A stretch of DNA of 64,000 bases from Tardiphaga alba (GTDB taxonomy: Bacteria; Pseudomonadota; Alphaproteobacteria; Rhizobiales; Xanthobacteraceae), in NCBI RefSeq assembly GCF_018279705.1, contig NZ_CP036498.1, forward strand, positions 1,815,001 to 1,879,000, in the 5' to 3' direction. The notes below the pieces were generated by a model. That model searched no databases. It had not been told where the DNA came from and saw only the letters and a list, made by a program, of their open reading frames with translations. This document shows, in pieces, positions 11,643 through 21,521 of the stretch. Both the position numbers and the translations under genes were made by a program. The stretch's first letter is position 1; each line of letters begins with the position of its first letter.

Positions 11643-13442
11643 TTGTACAGCAACATCGAAGATTACGCCCTGATCGGCGATTGTGAGACCGCCGCTCTCG
11701 TCAACCGCAATGGCTCCATCGACTGGCTGTGCTGGCCGGCCTTTGATTCCGACGCCTGTTTCACCGCATTGCTCGGCACCAAGGATCATGGCCGCTGGCA
11801 GATCACGCCGGATGGTCCCATCAAGTCCTGCAAGCGGCGTTATCGCGGTCACTCGCTCATTCTCGAAACCACGCTGGAAACCGACGACGGCGCCGTCACG
11901 CTGATCGACTTCATGCCGCCGCGCGGGACTGCGTCCGACGTGGTGCGTATCGTGCGCGGCGATCGCGGCACGGTGAAGATGCGGATGGAGTTGATCATCC
12001 GGTTCGGATTCGGCACCGCCATCCCCTGGGTAAAGCGCGACACGGATGGCGGCGTGCTGGCCATTTGCGGTCCGGACATGACGGTGCTGCACACGCCCAT
12101 CGAAACCCATGGCGAAAATCTCACCACCGTGGCGTCCTTCGAGATCAAGGCCGGCGACAGCATCCCGTTCGTGCTGACTTACGGCCCCTCACATTTGAAG
12201 GTGCCGGATGCGATCAATGTCGATCACGCCTTGAAGGACACCGAGGATTTCTGGACCGAATGGAGTGGCCGTTGCACCTATAAAGGCGAGCACCGCGATC
12301 TGGTGATGCGCTCGCTGATCACGCTGAAGGCGCTGATCTATGCGCCGTCCGGCGGCATCGTCGCGGCGCCGACGACGTCACTGCCGGAAAAACTCGGCGG
12401 CAGCAGAAACTGGGACTACCGCTTCTGCTGGCTGCGCGATGCCACCTTTACGCTGCTGGTGCTGATGAACAGCGGTTATACCGACGAAGCGCGGGCCTGG
12501 CATCGCTGGCTGCTGCGTGCCGTCGCCGGCTCGCCTGCCGAGATGCAGATCATGTATGGCATCATGGGGCAGCGTCGCCTGCTGGAATGGGAGGCCGACT
12601 GGCTCCCCGGCTATGGCGGCGCGCTGCCGGTGCGTATCGGCAATGCCGCCCATGCGCAATTGCAGCTCGACGTCTATGGCGAGCTGATCGACAGCTTCCA
12701 TCAGACCCGCGTGGCCAGGCTCGATCTCGATGACGGCACCTGGGCGGTGGAAGGCGAAATCCTCGACCATCTGGCCTCGGTCTGGAATAAGCCCGATCAC
12801 GGCATCTGGGAGCGCCGCGGTAATGGCAAGCACTATGTGTTGTCGAAGGTGATGTGCTGGGTCGCCTTCGACCGTGCCATCAAGAGCGCCGAGATGTTCG
12901 ACCTCAAGGCACCACTGGAAAAATGGAAGGCGCTGCGCGACGAGATCCACCGCGATGTCTGCGAGAAGGGTTTTGATCCCCGCGAAAACACCTTTGTCGA
13001 ATCCTACGGCTCGGACGTCCTCGACGGCGCCATCCTGCTGCTTCCAGCAGTGGGCTTCCTGCCGGTGGACGATCCGCGCGTAAAGGGCACGGTGGCTGCC
13101 GTCGAGAAATATCTGATGCGCGACGGCTTTGTGCTGCGCCATGATCCGCGCGAGGTCACCGGCGAGATCCAGCCGGCGGAAGGCGCATTTCTCGCCTGCA
13201 CGCTCTGGCTGGCCGAGGTCTACATCCAGATGGGCGACATCGCGAAAGCCGAGGAGCTGTTCGAGCGCGTGGTCGCCATCGCCAATGATGTCGGCTTGCT
13301 GGCCGAAGAATATGACAGCGGCGTCAAGCGCCAGACCGGCAATTTCCCGCAGGCGCTGACGCATATCGCGCTGATCTCAGTCGCGCATAACCTCACCGGC
13401 GCGAAGAAACCGCAGGAGAAGAAGAAGGAAAGGGCGAAGTAA
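11643..13442 (+). CDS. GH15 family glucosidase (glucoamylase/trehalase-like)
   Basis: This cytoplasmic 599-aa protein has an N-terminal beta-sandwich domain (YALIGDCETAALVNRNGSID...) and a C-terminal (alpha/alpha)6 barrel typical of bacterial GH15. Barrel signatures are NWDYRFCWLRDATFTLLVL (about 252-275), GNAAHAQLQLDVYGELID and the carboxylate segment LLAEEYDSGVKRQTGNFPQ (about 552). Members hydrolyse alpha-glucosidic bonds, and some actinobacterial relatives are trehalases. The substrate here is unresolved, but the position after malQ and opposite a trehalose-to-glucan operon makes maltodextrin or trehalose likely. The start codon is TTG, preceded by GGAGAG at suitable spacing, 24 bases after malQ; there is no better ATG. 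Confidence 0.88.
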   Translation: MYSNIEDYALIGDCETAALVNRNGSIDWLCWPAFDSDACFTALLGTKDHGRWQITPDGPIKSCKRRYRGHSLILETTLETDDGAVTLIDFMPPRGTASDVVRIVRGDRGTVKMRMELIIRFGFGTAIPWVKRDTDGGVLAICGPDMTVLHTPIETHGENLTTVASFEIKAGDSIPFVLTYGPSHLKVPDAINVDHALKDTEDFWTEWSGRCTYKGEHRDLVMRSLITLKALIYAPSGGIVAAPTTSLPEKLGGSRNWDYRFCWLRDATFTLLVLMNSGYTDEARAWHRWLLRAVAGSPAEMQIMYGIMGQRRLLEWEADWLPGYGGALPVRIGNAAHAQLQLDVYGELIDSFHQTRVARLDLDDGTWAVEGEILDHLASVWNKPDHGIWERRGNGKHYVLSKVMCWVAFDRAIKSAEMFDLKAPLEKWKALRDEIHRDVCEKGFDPRENTFVESYGSDVLDGAILLLPAVGFLPVDDPRVKGTVAAVEKYLMRDGFVLRHDPREVTGEIQPAEGAFLACTLWLAEVYIQMGDIAKAEELFERVVAIANDVGLLAEEYDSGVKRQTGNFPQALTHIALISVAHNLTGAKKPQEKKKERAK

Positions 13443-13451
13443 TTCTTTCTT

Positions 13452-13613
13452 CTCCCTCCCCAAGCGGCGCAGCCGCGCCGTGGGAGGGTGGATCGAACGC
13501 GCAGCGTTCGAGACGGGTGGGGTGTTTCCACACACTCCGACGTCGCGTGGGGAGAGACCCCACCCGGCGCTACGCGCCACCCTCCCCACTGCGCTTCGCT
13601 TGGGGAGGGAGGC
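13452..13613. repeat. Intergenic inverted repeat, family A copy 1
   Basis: The outer arms TCCCTCCCCAAGCG (13453-13466) and CGCTTGGGGAGGGA (13597-13610) are exact reverse complements. The interior contains GGAGGGTGGATCGAACGC and GAGACGGGTGGGG, which recur in the copies at 32742 and 54945. It lies between the convergent GH15 and HAD genes and may act as a bidirectional terminator or processed RNA hairpin. Confidence 0.9.
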
Positions 13614-13633
13614 CACTGGCACCGGCGTTCTGA

Positions 13634-14446
13634 CTACTGCCCAGCATTCCTCTTCAGCACCAGCTCCACCGCCCCGGCAAACCCCTCATCCTCATTCGAG
13701 GTCGTCACATCCGTCGCCTTGCTCTTCACCGCATCCGTCGCATTGCCCATGGCAATCGACATGCCCGAGACGGCGAACATCGGCAGGTCGTTCTGCATGT
13801 CGCCAACCGTGGCGATCGCATCCAGCGAGATCCCCAGCCGTTCCGCCATCGCCTTCACGAAAGTGCCCTTGCTCTGCGCCGGCGGCGTCACGTCGAGATA
13901 ATAGTGTTGCGACCGCACCGCGACGGCGCTGTCGCCGAGCACCTGCTGCATCTCCGCCTCGCAGCGCTCCAGCAGCGGAAAATCCGGGCTGGCGCCGACG
14001 ATCTTGCAGGCTTTCGCCAGATATGGCGTGAAATCATCCACCATCAGCGGCGCATGCTGGATGGTGTCGCGCTCATGCGGCACATATTTGCCGTCGTCGC
14101 GCTTGATGACCCATTCGTCATTGGTGAAAATCCAGACATCCACGTCGTATTTGTCGAGCACGGCGATGCTCTTTGCCGCAGCGGCTTCGCCGATCAGGTG
14201 TTGCGTGATCGGCTTCAGGTTGCCATCGACGATGGATGAGCCATTGAACGGTCCGATCGGCAGTGTGATGCCCAGCGGATCGATCAGGAAGCGCATGCCC
14301 ACCGGTGGTCGGCTCGACGTGACGGTGAAGGCGATGCCGTTGTCTTCCAGTTTTTTCACGGCAGCCTTGGCCTTGTCGGTCAGCCGCTTGTCATGGGTCA
14401 CCAGCGTGCCGTCCACATCGGAGACGACGAGCGCAATCTTGGTCAT
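13634..14446 (-). CDS. HAD superfamily (Cof-type) sugar phosphatase
   Basis: This 270-aa cytoplasmic hydrolase of the Cof/YidA subfamily shows HAD motif I DVDGTL (nucleophile Asp, about residue 10), motif II in TVTSSRPP, and the C-terminal metal-binding motif GDMQNDLPMF, with a C2 cap in between. Members dephosphorylate small phosphorylated metabolites, usually sugar phosphates. It lies 11 bases after gntK at the end of a pentose-phosphate operon, which suggests a hexose- or sugar-acid-phosphate substrate. The specific substrate cannot be read from sequence. Confidence 0.85.
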   Translation of the reverse strand: MTKIALVVSDVDGTLVTHDKRLTDKAKAAVKKLEDNGIAFTVTSSRPPVGMRFLIDPLGITLPIGPFNGSSIVDGNLKPITQHLIGEAAAAKSIAVLDKYDVDVWIFTNDEWVIKRDDGKYVPHERDTIQHAPLMVDDFTPYLAKACKIVGASPDFPLLERCEAEMQQVLGDSAVAVRSQHYYLDVTPPAQSKGTFVKAMAERLGISLDAIATVGDMQNDLPMFAVSGMSIAMGNATDAVKSKATDVTTSNEDEGFAGAVELVLKRNAGQ

Positions 14447-14457
14447 GGTGCAATCCT

Positions 14458-14970
14458 TCAGGTCGGCAGTTGCTTGGCGATGGCGTCCACGATGCCAACA
14501 ATGTCATCATCGATGGACACGGCGATGACGCGCTCATCGGTCCCGGGCACTTCCAGCGTCTTGAACTGGCTATCCAGCAGCGAGGACGGCATGAAATGGT
14601 TCTTTCGTGCCGCCATCCGCATGGCGATCAGCTCTTTCGAGCCATCGAGATAGACGATGCGAATATCGTGCCGGCCATGCACCAGCAGCTCGCGATAGAC
14701 GCGCTTCAGCGCCGAGCAGGCGACGACGAGCTTGCCGCCTTCGGCGGTGACGCGGTCGATCTCGTCGGCGATGCTCTGCAGCCAGGGCCAGCGATCCTCG
14801 TCGGTGAGCGGCTGGCCGGCGCGCTGTTTCTCCACATTCGCTGGCGGGTGAAAGTCATCGCCATCGGCAAAGCGCCAGCCGAGCCGGTCCGCCAAGGCTT
14901 TTCCGATCGAGCTTTTGCCCGAACTCGAGACGCCCATCACGATGAGCGCTTGCGGTGCCGGATCAGACAC
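14458..14970 (-). CDS. gntK: Gluconokinase (GntK type)
   Basis: GntK phosphorylates D-gluconate to 6-phosphogluconate with ATP. The 170-aa protein has the P-loop GVSSSGKSS near the N-terminus and the family motif GDDFHPPANVEKQRAGQPL shortly after, at the usual length for the family. I place the start at GTG 14970 (VSDPAPQALIVMG), which overlaps the last 8 bases of pgl; longer in-frame starts run inside pgl and would add unrelated residues. Its product is the substrate of Gnd in the same operon. Confidence 0.92.
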   Translation of the reverse strand: MSDPAPQALIVMGVSSSGKSSIGKALADRLGWRFADGDDFHPPANVEKQRAGQPLTDEDRWPWLQSIADEIDRVTAEGGKLVVACSALKRVYRELLVHGRHDIRIVYLDGSKELIAMRMAARKNHFMPSSLLDSQFKTLEVPGTDERVIAVSIDDDIVGIVDAIAKQLPT

Positions 14971-15700
14971 TGTCGCCCTCCGGCAGCGCTGCGCGGTCGC
15001 AAAGCCAGACGGTTTCGCCGCGCGAGCGCGCACGATTGGCGGGCAGATCCTCGCCGGCCAGCACGCGGCCGAGAATGGCGCGCTTGTCCGCACCGCTCAT
15101 CAGGAACAGCATTTCATGGCAGGAGGCGAGGGGCGGCAGTGTCAGGCTGACACGCGGCACGAATGGCTTCACATGCGCCTCGGGCACGCCGATCACCCAG
15201 CGGTCCGACACCTCGATGCCGGGATAGCCGGGAAAAAGCGACGCCACATGGCCGTCCGGCCCGACACCGAGCAGGACGAGATCGAACAGCGGTTTTGCGG
15301 CATCGAGCTTGTCGCTGCCATGGAAGGTCTGCAGCTCCCGCACATAGAGCGACGCGGCCTCATCCGGATTGGCTGCATCGGTCTTGATCGCATGCACATT
15401 CGCAACGGGTGCGCAGGCATCGAGGAACGCACCTTTGGCCATCGCCATATTGTTCAGCGGATCGCTTTCGGGCACGAAGCGATCGTCGCCGATGAACCAG
15501 TGCGCGCGCTGCCAGGGAATGCGCTTGCGATAGGCATCGGTGGCCAGGAGCTCATACAGCCGCTTCGGGCTCGAACCGCCGGTCAGGCAGATTGCCGGCC
15601 GCTCGGTGTTGGCCTCGATCTGTTTGATCAGCCGTTCGGCCGCCGCCGCAGCCAATGCTACCGCGTCCGAGACTTCGATGATGGTGCGATGCTCGGCCAT
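14963..15700 (-). CDS. pgl: 6-phosphogluconolactonase
   Basis: Pgl hydrolyses 6-phosphogluconolactone, the product of Zwf, to 6-phosphogluconate. The 245-aa protein is of the DevB/SOL type, with LTGGSSPKRLYELL, WQRAHWFIGDDRFVP and LLGVGPDGHVASLFPG, all conserved in the NagB-like fold. I start at ATG 15700 (MAEHRTIIEVSD). A longer in-frame start at 15823 would be encoded by the family B intergenic repeat and is rejected. It follows zwf and overlaps gntK. Confidence 0.94.
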   Translation of the reverse strand: MAEHRTIIEVSDAVALAAAAAERLIKQIEANTERPAICLTGGSSPKRLYELLATDAYRKRIPWQRAHWFIGDDRFVPESDPLNNMAMAKGAFLDACAPVANVHAIKTDAANPDEAASLYVRELQTFHGSDKLDAAKPLFDLVLLGVGPDGHVASLFPGYPGIEVSDRWVIGVPEAHVKPFVPRVSLTLPPLASCHEMLFLMSGADKRAILGRVLAGEDLPANRARSRGETVWLCDRAALPEGDSV

Positions 15701-15743
15701 GATGTGGCGCCTCACATAGATATTCAATTCACAAACCCATCTT

Positions 15744-15829
15744 CCGTCATTGCGAGCGCAGCGAAGCAATCCAGTCTTCCATACCTGTGGCCCTGGATTG
15801 CTTCGTCGCTGCGCTCCTCGCAATGACGG
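15744..15829. repeat. Intergenic inverted repeat, family B copy 1
   Basis: The arms CCGTCATTGCGAGCGCAG and its near reverse complement (ending CTCGCAATGACGG) flank a short centre containing AAGCAATCCAG/CTGGATTGCTT. The repeat sits between zwf and pgl inside one operon. Further copies are at 38140 and 41936. Confidence 0.9.
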
Positions 15830-15837
15830 GTGTGACT

Positions 15838-17352
15838 TCAGCTCAGCACACGCCAGCTGCGGCCGTCGCGCTTGAGCAGGTCGTCCGCTTCCTCCGGCCC
15901 TTCGCTGCCGGCCTTGTAGGTTTTCAGCCCGTCCTTGCCGGCTTTCTTCCAGGCGTCGAGGAACGGCTGCACCGCGCGCCAGCCGGCTTCGACGCTATCG
16001 GCACGCTGGAACAGGATGTTGTCGCCGATCATGCAGTCATAGATCAGGGTCTCATAGCCATTGGCCGGCGCGGCCTGGAAGTAATCCTTGTAGCGAAACT
16101 TCATCTCGACGCCGTCGATCTTTACCAGCGGGCCGGGCACCTTGGTGTTGAATTTCAGCGAGATGCCTTCATTCGGCTCCACCGCGATGACAAGAAAATT
16201 CTCGGCGAGGCTGTCCATCGACATGTCCCGGAACATGGCGAAGGGCGCCTGCTTGAACTTGATCGCCACTTCGGTGCGCTTGACGCCGAGCGCCTTGCCG
16301 GTGCGCAGATAGAACGGCACGCCGGCCCAGCGCCAGTTGTCGATCATCAGTTTCAGCGCCGCATAGGTTTCGGTGGTGCTGCCCGCTTTGACATCCTCAG
16401 TCTTGAGATAGTCGCCGATATCGTCATTGCCGACATGGCCAGCGACATATTGCGCGCGCACCGAGTTCTTCAGCGCCTCTTCCTCCGTCTGCGTGGTGAC
16501 GGCGGCGAGGACCTCCGCCTTCTCCGAGCGCACGGCATTGGCCTCGAAGCGCGAAGGCGGCTCCATGGCGACCAATGACAGCAGCTGGAACAGATGGTTC
16601 GGCACCATATCCCGCAATGCGCCGGTAGCATCGTAGAACGAACCGCGATGGCCGACGCCGAGCTTCTCGTCCACGGTGATCTGCACGTGATCAATATGGT
16701 TGCGATTCCAGATCGGCTCAAACATGCCATTGGCAAAGCGCAGCACCAGGATGTTCTGCACCGTCTCCTTGCCGAGATAGTGATCGATCCGGTAGATCTG
16801 CTGCTCGTTCATCAGGCTGAGCAGTTTCGTGTTCAGCTTCTGCGCCGATTCCAGATCGGTGCCGAACGGCTTTTCCACGACGAGGCGGCGCCATGACCCG
16901 TTTTCCTTCAGCATGCCGGTGCGGCCGAGCTGTTCGGCGATCGGTGCGAAGGCGGAGGGCGGTGTCGCGAGATAGAACAGCCGGTTGCCACCGGTGCCAC
17001 GAGCCGCTTCAAGCCTGTCGAGTTCGTCGCGCAGATGATCGAAGCTCTCCGGCTCTTTCGGATCTGCCTCGATGCAGGTGACGCAGTTCAGCAGTTTTTG
17101 CGCGATGGCGTCATCGACCGGCCGTGTCGCATATTGCTTGAGGCCTTTCAGAAGATCCTCGCGCAGCGCATCGCCGGTCATGCCCTTGCGGGCGATGCCG
17201 ACCACGCAGAATTTCTCCGGCAGCAGATCGGCAGCCTGCAGATTGTAGAGTGCTGCAATCACGAGGCGATGTGCGAGATCGCCGGTGACGCCGAAGATCA
17301 CGAATGCGCAGGGATCGGGCTTCTTGGTCGTGTCGCTGGTTTTGGCGGTCAC
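15838..17352 (-). CDS. zwf: Glucose-6-phosphate 1-dehydrogenase
   Basis: Zwf oxidises glucose-6-phosphate to 6-phosphogluconolactone with NADP. The 504-aa protein has the nucleotide-binding FVIFGVTGDLAHRL near residue 20 and the active-site signature IYRIDHYLGKE (about 182-192). I choose the GTG at 17352 (VTAKTSDTTKK), preceded by CGGAG, because the family length then fits; the longer frame to 17658 runs into gnd. It lies 14 bases after gnd and before pgl. Confidence 0.95.
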   Translation of the reverse strand: MTAKTSDTTKKPDPCAFVIFGVTGDLAHRLVIAALYNLQAADLLPEKFCVVGIARKGMTGDALREDLLKGLKQYATRPVDDAIAQKLLNCVTCIEADPKEPESFDHLRDELDRLEAARGTGGNRLFYLATPPSAFAPIAEQLGRTGMLKENGSWRRLVVEKPFGTDLESAQKLNTKLLSLMNEQQIYRIDHYLGKETVQNILVLRFANGMFEPIWNRNHIDHVQITVDEKLGVGHRGSFYDATGALRDMVPNHLFQLLSLVAMEPPSRFEANAVRSEKAEVLAAVTTQTEEEALKNSVRAQYVAGHVGNDDIGDYLKTEDVKAGSTTETYAALKLMIDNWRWAGVPFYLRTGKALGVKRTEVAIKFKQAPFAMFRDMSMDSLAENFLVIAVEPNEGISLKFNTKVPGPLVKIDGVEMKFRYKDYFQAAPANGYETLIYDCMIGDNILFQRADSVEAGWRAVQPFLDAWKKAGKDGLKTYKAGSEGPEEADDLLKRDGRSWRVLS

Positions 17353-17366
17353 GGACAACTCCGTTT

Positions 17367-18386
17367 TTATTTCACGATATCTGGCGCGTCCTGCCGCTTC
17401 GGATCCGGATGCTGTTCGGGCTCTTTGTGGCCGCCGAAACCGGCGCGCATCGCGGATAGAATCTTCTCTGCAAACGTATGTTCCTGCCGCGAGCGGAAGC
17501 GCGCGAACAATGCTGCGGTCAGCACTTCCGCCGGCACCGCTTCGTCGATCGCCGCATTCACTGTCCAGCGACCTTCGCCTGAGTCTTCGACGAAGCCGGA
17601 ATACTCTTTCAACTCGCCGCTCTTGGCCAATGCCGATGCCGTGAGGTCGAGCAGCCATGACGGAATGACACTGCCGCGGCGCCAGACTTCGGCGATATCG
17701 GGCAGATTGAGATCGTAGCGATGCGCTTCCGGCAGCGCCTCGATATTGGCGTTCTTGAGAATGTCGAAACCTTCGGCATAGGCCTGCATCAGGCCATATT
17801 CGATGCCGTTATGGATCATTTTGACGAAATGTCCGGCGCCGACGGGCCCGGCATGGATATAGCCTTCCTCGATGCGCGGATCACGACCATCGCGGCCAGG
17901 CGTGCGCGGAATGTCGCCGATCCCGGGTGCCAGCGTCTTGAAGATCGGATCGAGGCGATCGACCACTTCCTTCTCGCCGCCGATCATCATGCAATAGCCG
18001 CGGTCGATGCCCCAGACGCCGCCGGAGGTGCCGACATCGATATAGAACAGCCCCTGTTTCTTCAGCGCCTGGCCGCGGCGAACGTCGTCCTGCCAGAACG
18101 TGTTGCCGCCATCGATGATGGTGTCGCCGGGCTCCAGCAGTTTGGTCAGCTCGTCGATGGTGGTCTCGGTGATCTTGCCAGCCGGCAGCATCACCCAGAC
18201 ATGACGTGGCTTGTCGAGCTTCTTGACGAAATCTGCGAGGGACGATCCGCCCACGGCGCCTTCGCCGGCGAGGCCGCTGACGGCCTTGGCGTCCTTGTCA
18301 TAGACCACCGCGGTGTGACCGTTCTTCATCAGGCGGCGGACAATATTTCCGCCCATTCGGCCGAGGCCGATCATGCCGAGCTGCAT
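17367..18386 (-). CDS. gnd: 6-phosphogluconate dehydrogenase, short (YqeC/GndA-like) type
   Basis: This enzyme oxidatively decarboxylates 6-phosphogluconate to ribulose-5-phosphate. At 339 aa it belongs to the short class (classical Gnd is about 470 aa). It opens with the Rossmann motif [17 protein letters not shown] and has the substrate-binding helix [20 protein letters not shown]. The start ATG at 18386 (MQLGMIGLG) is chosen over 18440 because the Rossmann strand must begin here. Short-type enzymes can prefer NAD; the cofactor is not determined. Confidence 0.92.
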   Translation of the reverse strand: MQLGMIGLGRMGGNIVRRLMKNGHTAVVYDKDAKAVSGLAGEGAVGGSSLADFVKKLDKPRHVWVMLPAGKITETTIDELTKLLEPGDTIIDGGNTFWQDDVRRGQALKKQGLFYIDVGTSGGVWGIDRGYCMMIGGEKEVVDRLDPIFKTLAPGIGDIPRTPGRDGRDPRIEEGYIHAGPVGAGHFVKMIHNGIEYGLMQAYAEGFDILKNANIEALPEAHRYDLNLPDIAEVWRRGSVIPSWLLDLTASALAKSGELKEYSGFVEDSGEGRWTVNAAIDEAVPAEVLTAALFARFRSRQEHTFAEKILSAMRAGFGGHKEPEQHPDPKRQDAPDIVK

Positions 18387-18450
18387 TTTGCGATGTCCTT
18401 GTTTTTGATGGCACATGGCCCGGAGCGATGTCCGGGCCATGTGGGGTCGT

Positions 18451-21303
18451 TTAATTCAGTGCGGCCGTGATGGCTTTATCGAGTGCTTTGAGCCCCGCTT
18501 CCAGGTCGCCTTTCAGATGCACGCGCAGGGCGCGGCGGCTGCGATCGGTGAGGACCTCGAAATCGCCACGGGCCTGCGCCGCCTTGATGACGCCGAAGCT
18601 CGCACGATAATCCGGGATCGCGAGATCCTTGGCATCATCCGCGGTAATCTGCAGGAACACGCCGGAATCCGGTCCGCCTTTGTAGGCTTGTCCGGTGGAG
18701 TGCAGGAAGCGTGGGCCGAATTCGGCGCAGGTCGCGACCTTCTTCTTGTCACGCACCGCCATCCGCATGCCCTGCAGCGTGTCGATATGCGCGGCATCGC
18801 GTTCGACATAAGCGAGCAGGGCCACATAGTCGCCAGGCGTCACGCGGCGGAAGTGGGCCTTGAGCCAGGAGGCCAGATCGCCATCGGCGCCGGCCTTCTT
18901 CAGCAGGTCGGCATTGCTGTCATCCGTATAGAGATCGGCTTCCGGCGACGACACCACCGGCGTCTCCGGCGGCAGCGATCCCGTCTTCTCGAAGGCCGAC
19001 GTCAATTCGCGGGTCTTGATCTTGGCGTCTTCCACATCCGGCTGGTTAAACGGATTGATGCCGAGCACGGCACCGGCCACCGCAGTTGCGATCTCGAAGC
19101 GGAAGAACTCCTGGCCGAGATGATCGATGGACGGCAGGGTGATGCGCGTGACGGGATGGCCGGCTTTCTCCAGCGCGGCCAGCTTGTCGTCATGCGCCTT
19201 GTCGGTTTCGCCATCGGTACGCAGATCGATGAAGAAACGATCGTCGCCATAGACGGACGGTGCGCCAAGCTCCTCGCCATCGATCGGGATCAGGCCCTTG
19301 CCATCCTTGCCGGTGGACTCGGCGATCAGTTGCTCCGCCCATGCGCCGAAATCGGCGATCTTCTTCGACGACAGGATCGTGACCTTGTCGCGCCCATCGA
19401 CGCCCGCATGGCCCATGGCAAGCCCGAGCTGCACGCCGGGATTTTCCGACGGCGGCACATCCGGACCGCAGGAGCGGACCATGGACACCGTGTGTTCGAG
19501 CAGCTTCGAGAGATCGAGACCCGCAGCCGCAGCCGGCACGAGGCCGAATGGCGATAGCACGGAATAGCGGCCACCGATGGCGGGATCGCCATGGAAAATG
19601 CGCGCGAATTTCTGTTCCTTCGCCACCTTTTCCAGCGACGAGCCGGGATCGGTGACGGCAACGAAATGCGCGCCGGCCTTGTCCGCGCCGACAGCCTTGC
19701 TCACTTCGCCGAAGAAATAGTTCTTCATCACATTCGGCTCAGTGGTGCCGCCGGATTTGCTGGACACGATGAACAGCGTCTTCGCGATGGTCACGGTCTT
19801 GGCCATGGTCGCGACCTGCGCCGGATCGGTGGAATCCAGCACATGCAGTTTCGGGAAACCCGACACATGCGGGAAGGTGACCGCAAGAACTTCCGGGCCG
19901 AGGCTCGATCCGCCCATGCCGAGCACGACAGCATCGGTGAAACCCTGATCCTTCACCCACGTCGCGAACTCGCTGTAGTCGGCCAGCTTGGCCTTCTCGG
20001 CGAAAGCGCTGTTCAGCCAGCCGAGCCAGCTCGCTTCATCGCTGCCGGTCCAGACGGATGCATCCTTGTGCCAGAGGCGGCGGATCTTTGCCGAGCCGCG
20101 CCATTCCTCGGTGGATTTCTCGACGGTCTTTTTCAGCACGTCGCCAAGCGCCAGCGTCTGCGCGCCCACCGCCTTGCCGAGCGACGTCGCGCGCTTATGC
20201 GCCACGGCGCCATAGAGCTTGTCCGCGGCATCCGCGAACAGTTTCACGCCATCGATCACGAGTTCAGAAGTGATCTCGTCCAGCGAGATGCCGGTCTTGG
20301 CGAAATCCGCCAGCACCTTCTTCGCCGCGTCGATGTTTTCTTCCAGGCTGTCGCGCACTTCGCCGTGGTCGCGGAAGGCATCGAGCGTGGCCGGCGGCAC
20401 GGTGTTCACCGTGTCCTTGCCGATCAGCTCCTCCACATACATGGTGTCGCGATAGTCCTTGCTCTTCACGCCCGTGGAGGCCCACAGCAGCCGCTGCGGC
20501 TGCGCGCCCTTGGCGGTGAGCTTGTCCCACCGCGGGCCGGCAAACAGCTTCAGATATTCCTGATAGGCCAGCTTGGCATTGGCGATCGCCACTTTGCCCT
20601 TCAGCGCCTTCAGACGTTCTTTCTCCGCGGGATCATTGGCCTGCGCGATCTTGTCGTCGAGCTGCTTGTCCGCCTGCGTGTCGATACGGCTGACGAAGAA
20701 CGACGCCACGCTGGCGATGCCTGCGGGATCACCGCCGCCGGCGACGAATTTTTCAAGGCCGCGGAGATAGGCTTCCGCCACCTCCACATAAACCATTTGC
20801 GCGAACAGCAGTGTGATGTTGACGCTGATGCCGGTACCGATCAGATGTTCGATGGCCGGCAGGCCTTCCGGCGTGGCCGGCACCTTGATCATTAGGTTCG
20901 GGCGCTTGACGCTCTTCCAGAGCCGCTCGGCTTCGGCGATCGTGCCCTTGGTGTCATTGGCGAGATAGGGCGAGACTTCGAGGCTGACAAAGCCGTCACG
21001 GCCACGGGTCGCATCGAACACCGGTTTCAGCACATCGGCTGCGCTCTGGATGTCCTCGATGGCGATGTGTTCGAACAAATCGGCCGGCGACTTGTCGCCC
21101 GACTTCAGCGCGGCCGCGATCGGCGCGTCATATTCGTCGGAAGAGCCGATGGCTTTTTCGAAGATTGCCGGATTCGACGTCACGCCCTTCACGGCATCGG
21201 TGTCGATCAGCTTCTTCAGGTCGCCTTTGGCGACGAAACCGCGGGCGAGGAAGTCGAGCCAGACGGCCTGACCATGGGATTCGAGTGCTTTGACGGGATT
21301 CAT
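18451..21303 (-). CDS. tal-pgi: Fused transaldolase / glucose-6-phosphate isomerase
   Basis: The 950-aa protein joins two sugar-phosphate enzymes. Residues 1-about 365 are transaldolase, with [13 protein letters not shown] and the Schiff-base Lys140 in [13 protein letters not shown]. Residues about 380-950 are phosphoglucose isomerase, with [12 protein letters not shown] and [11 protein letters not shown]. The two activities connect the non-oxidative pentose phosphate branch and fructose-6-phosphate to glucose-6-phosphate, the Zwf substrate. It is the first gene of the operon, with a possible EcfG promoter about 80 bases upstream. The fusion is known in Bradyrhizobium relatives. Confidence 0.95.
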   Translation of the reverse strand: MNPVKALESHGQAVWLDFLARGFVAKGDLKKLIDTDAVKGVTSNPAIFEKAIGSSDEYDAPIAAALKSGDKSPADLFEHIAIEDIQSAADVLKPVFDATRGRDGFVSLEVSPYLANDTKGTIAEAERLWKSVKRPNLMIKVPATPEGLPAIEHLIGTGISVNITLLFAQMVYVEVAEAYLRGLEKFVAGGGDPAGIASVASFFVSRIDTQADKQLDDKIAQANDPAEKERLKALKGKVAIANAKLAYQEYLKLFAGPRWDKLTAKGAQPQRLLWASTGVKSKDYRDTMYVEELIGKDTVNTVPPATLDAFRDHGEVRDSLEENIDAAKKVLADFAKTGISLDEITSELVIDGVKLFADAADKLYGAVAHKRATSLGKAVGAQTLALGDVLKKTVEKSTEEWRGSAKIRRLWHKDASVWTGSDEASWLGWLNSAFAEKAKLADYSEFATWVKDQGFTDAVVLGMGGSSLGPEVLAVTFPHVSGFPKLHVLDSTDPAQVATMAKTVTIAKTLFIVSSKSGGTTEPNVMKNYFFGEVSKAVGADKAGAHFVAVTDPGSSLEKVAKEQKFARIFHGDPAIGGRYSVLSPFGLVPAAAAGLDLSKLLEHTVSMVRSCGPDVPPSENPGVQLGLAMGHAGVDGRDKVTILSSKKIADFGAWAEQLIAESTGKDGKGLIPIDGEELGAPSVYGDDRFFIDLRTDGETDKAHDDKLAALEKAGHPVTRITLPSIDHLGQEFFRFEIATAVAGAVLGINPFNQPDVEDAKIKTRELTSAFEKTGSLPPETPVVSSPEADLYTDDSNADLLKKAGADGDLASWLKAHFRRVTPGDYVALLAYVERDAAHIDTLQGMRMAVRDKKKVATCAEFGPRFLHSTGQAYKGGPDSGVFLQITADDAKDLAIPDYRASFGVIKAAQARGDFEVLTDRSRRALRVHLKGDLEAGLKALDKAITAALN

Positions 21304-21382
21304 GATGCTCTTCGGTTCTGATGTGTCAAAGGCCCCGCGCGCGATGATGCGCAGGCAGGTTCCAATGATCGCCCCAAAGCCC

Positions 21383-21407
21383 TACGCATGGCAAGGCGAA
21401 CGGTTCC
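21383..21407 (-). promoter_or_regulatory. EcfG-like promoter upstream of tal-pgi
   Basis: On the minus strand GGAAC (21407-21403), a 16-base spacer and CGTA (21386-21383) match GGAAC-N16-CGTT with one mismatch in the -10 box. The site ends 80 bases before the tal-pgi start in the correct orientation. Stress control of the pentose phosphate operon is inference. Confidence 0.42.
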
Positions 21408-21521
21408 ATTTTGGTTACGAAGGCCTGATCGCAATGTCGTGTCAGGCGCGCATGTCGGGCACATGACGATTGTGCGAACGGGATGCGCGCGACGCCGGGC
21501 AGGCGCCAGACGCACCGTCAA

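Noticed and set aside
15701..15823. N-terminal extension of Pgl
   Set aside because: It would be encoded by intergenic repeat B; family alignments begin at MAEHRTII.
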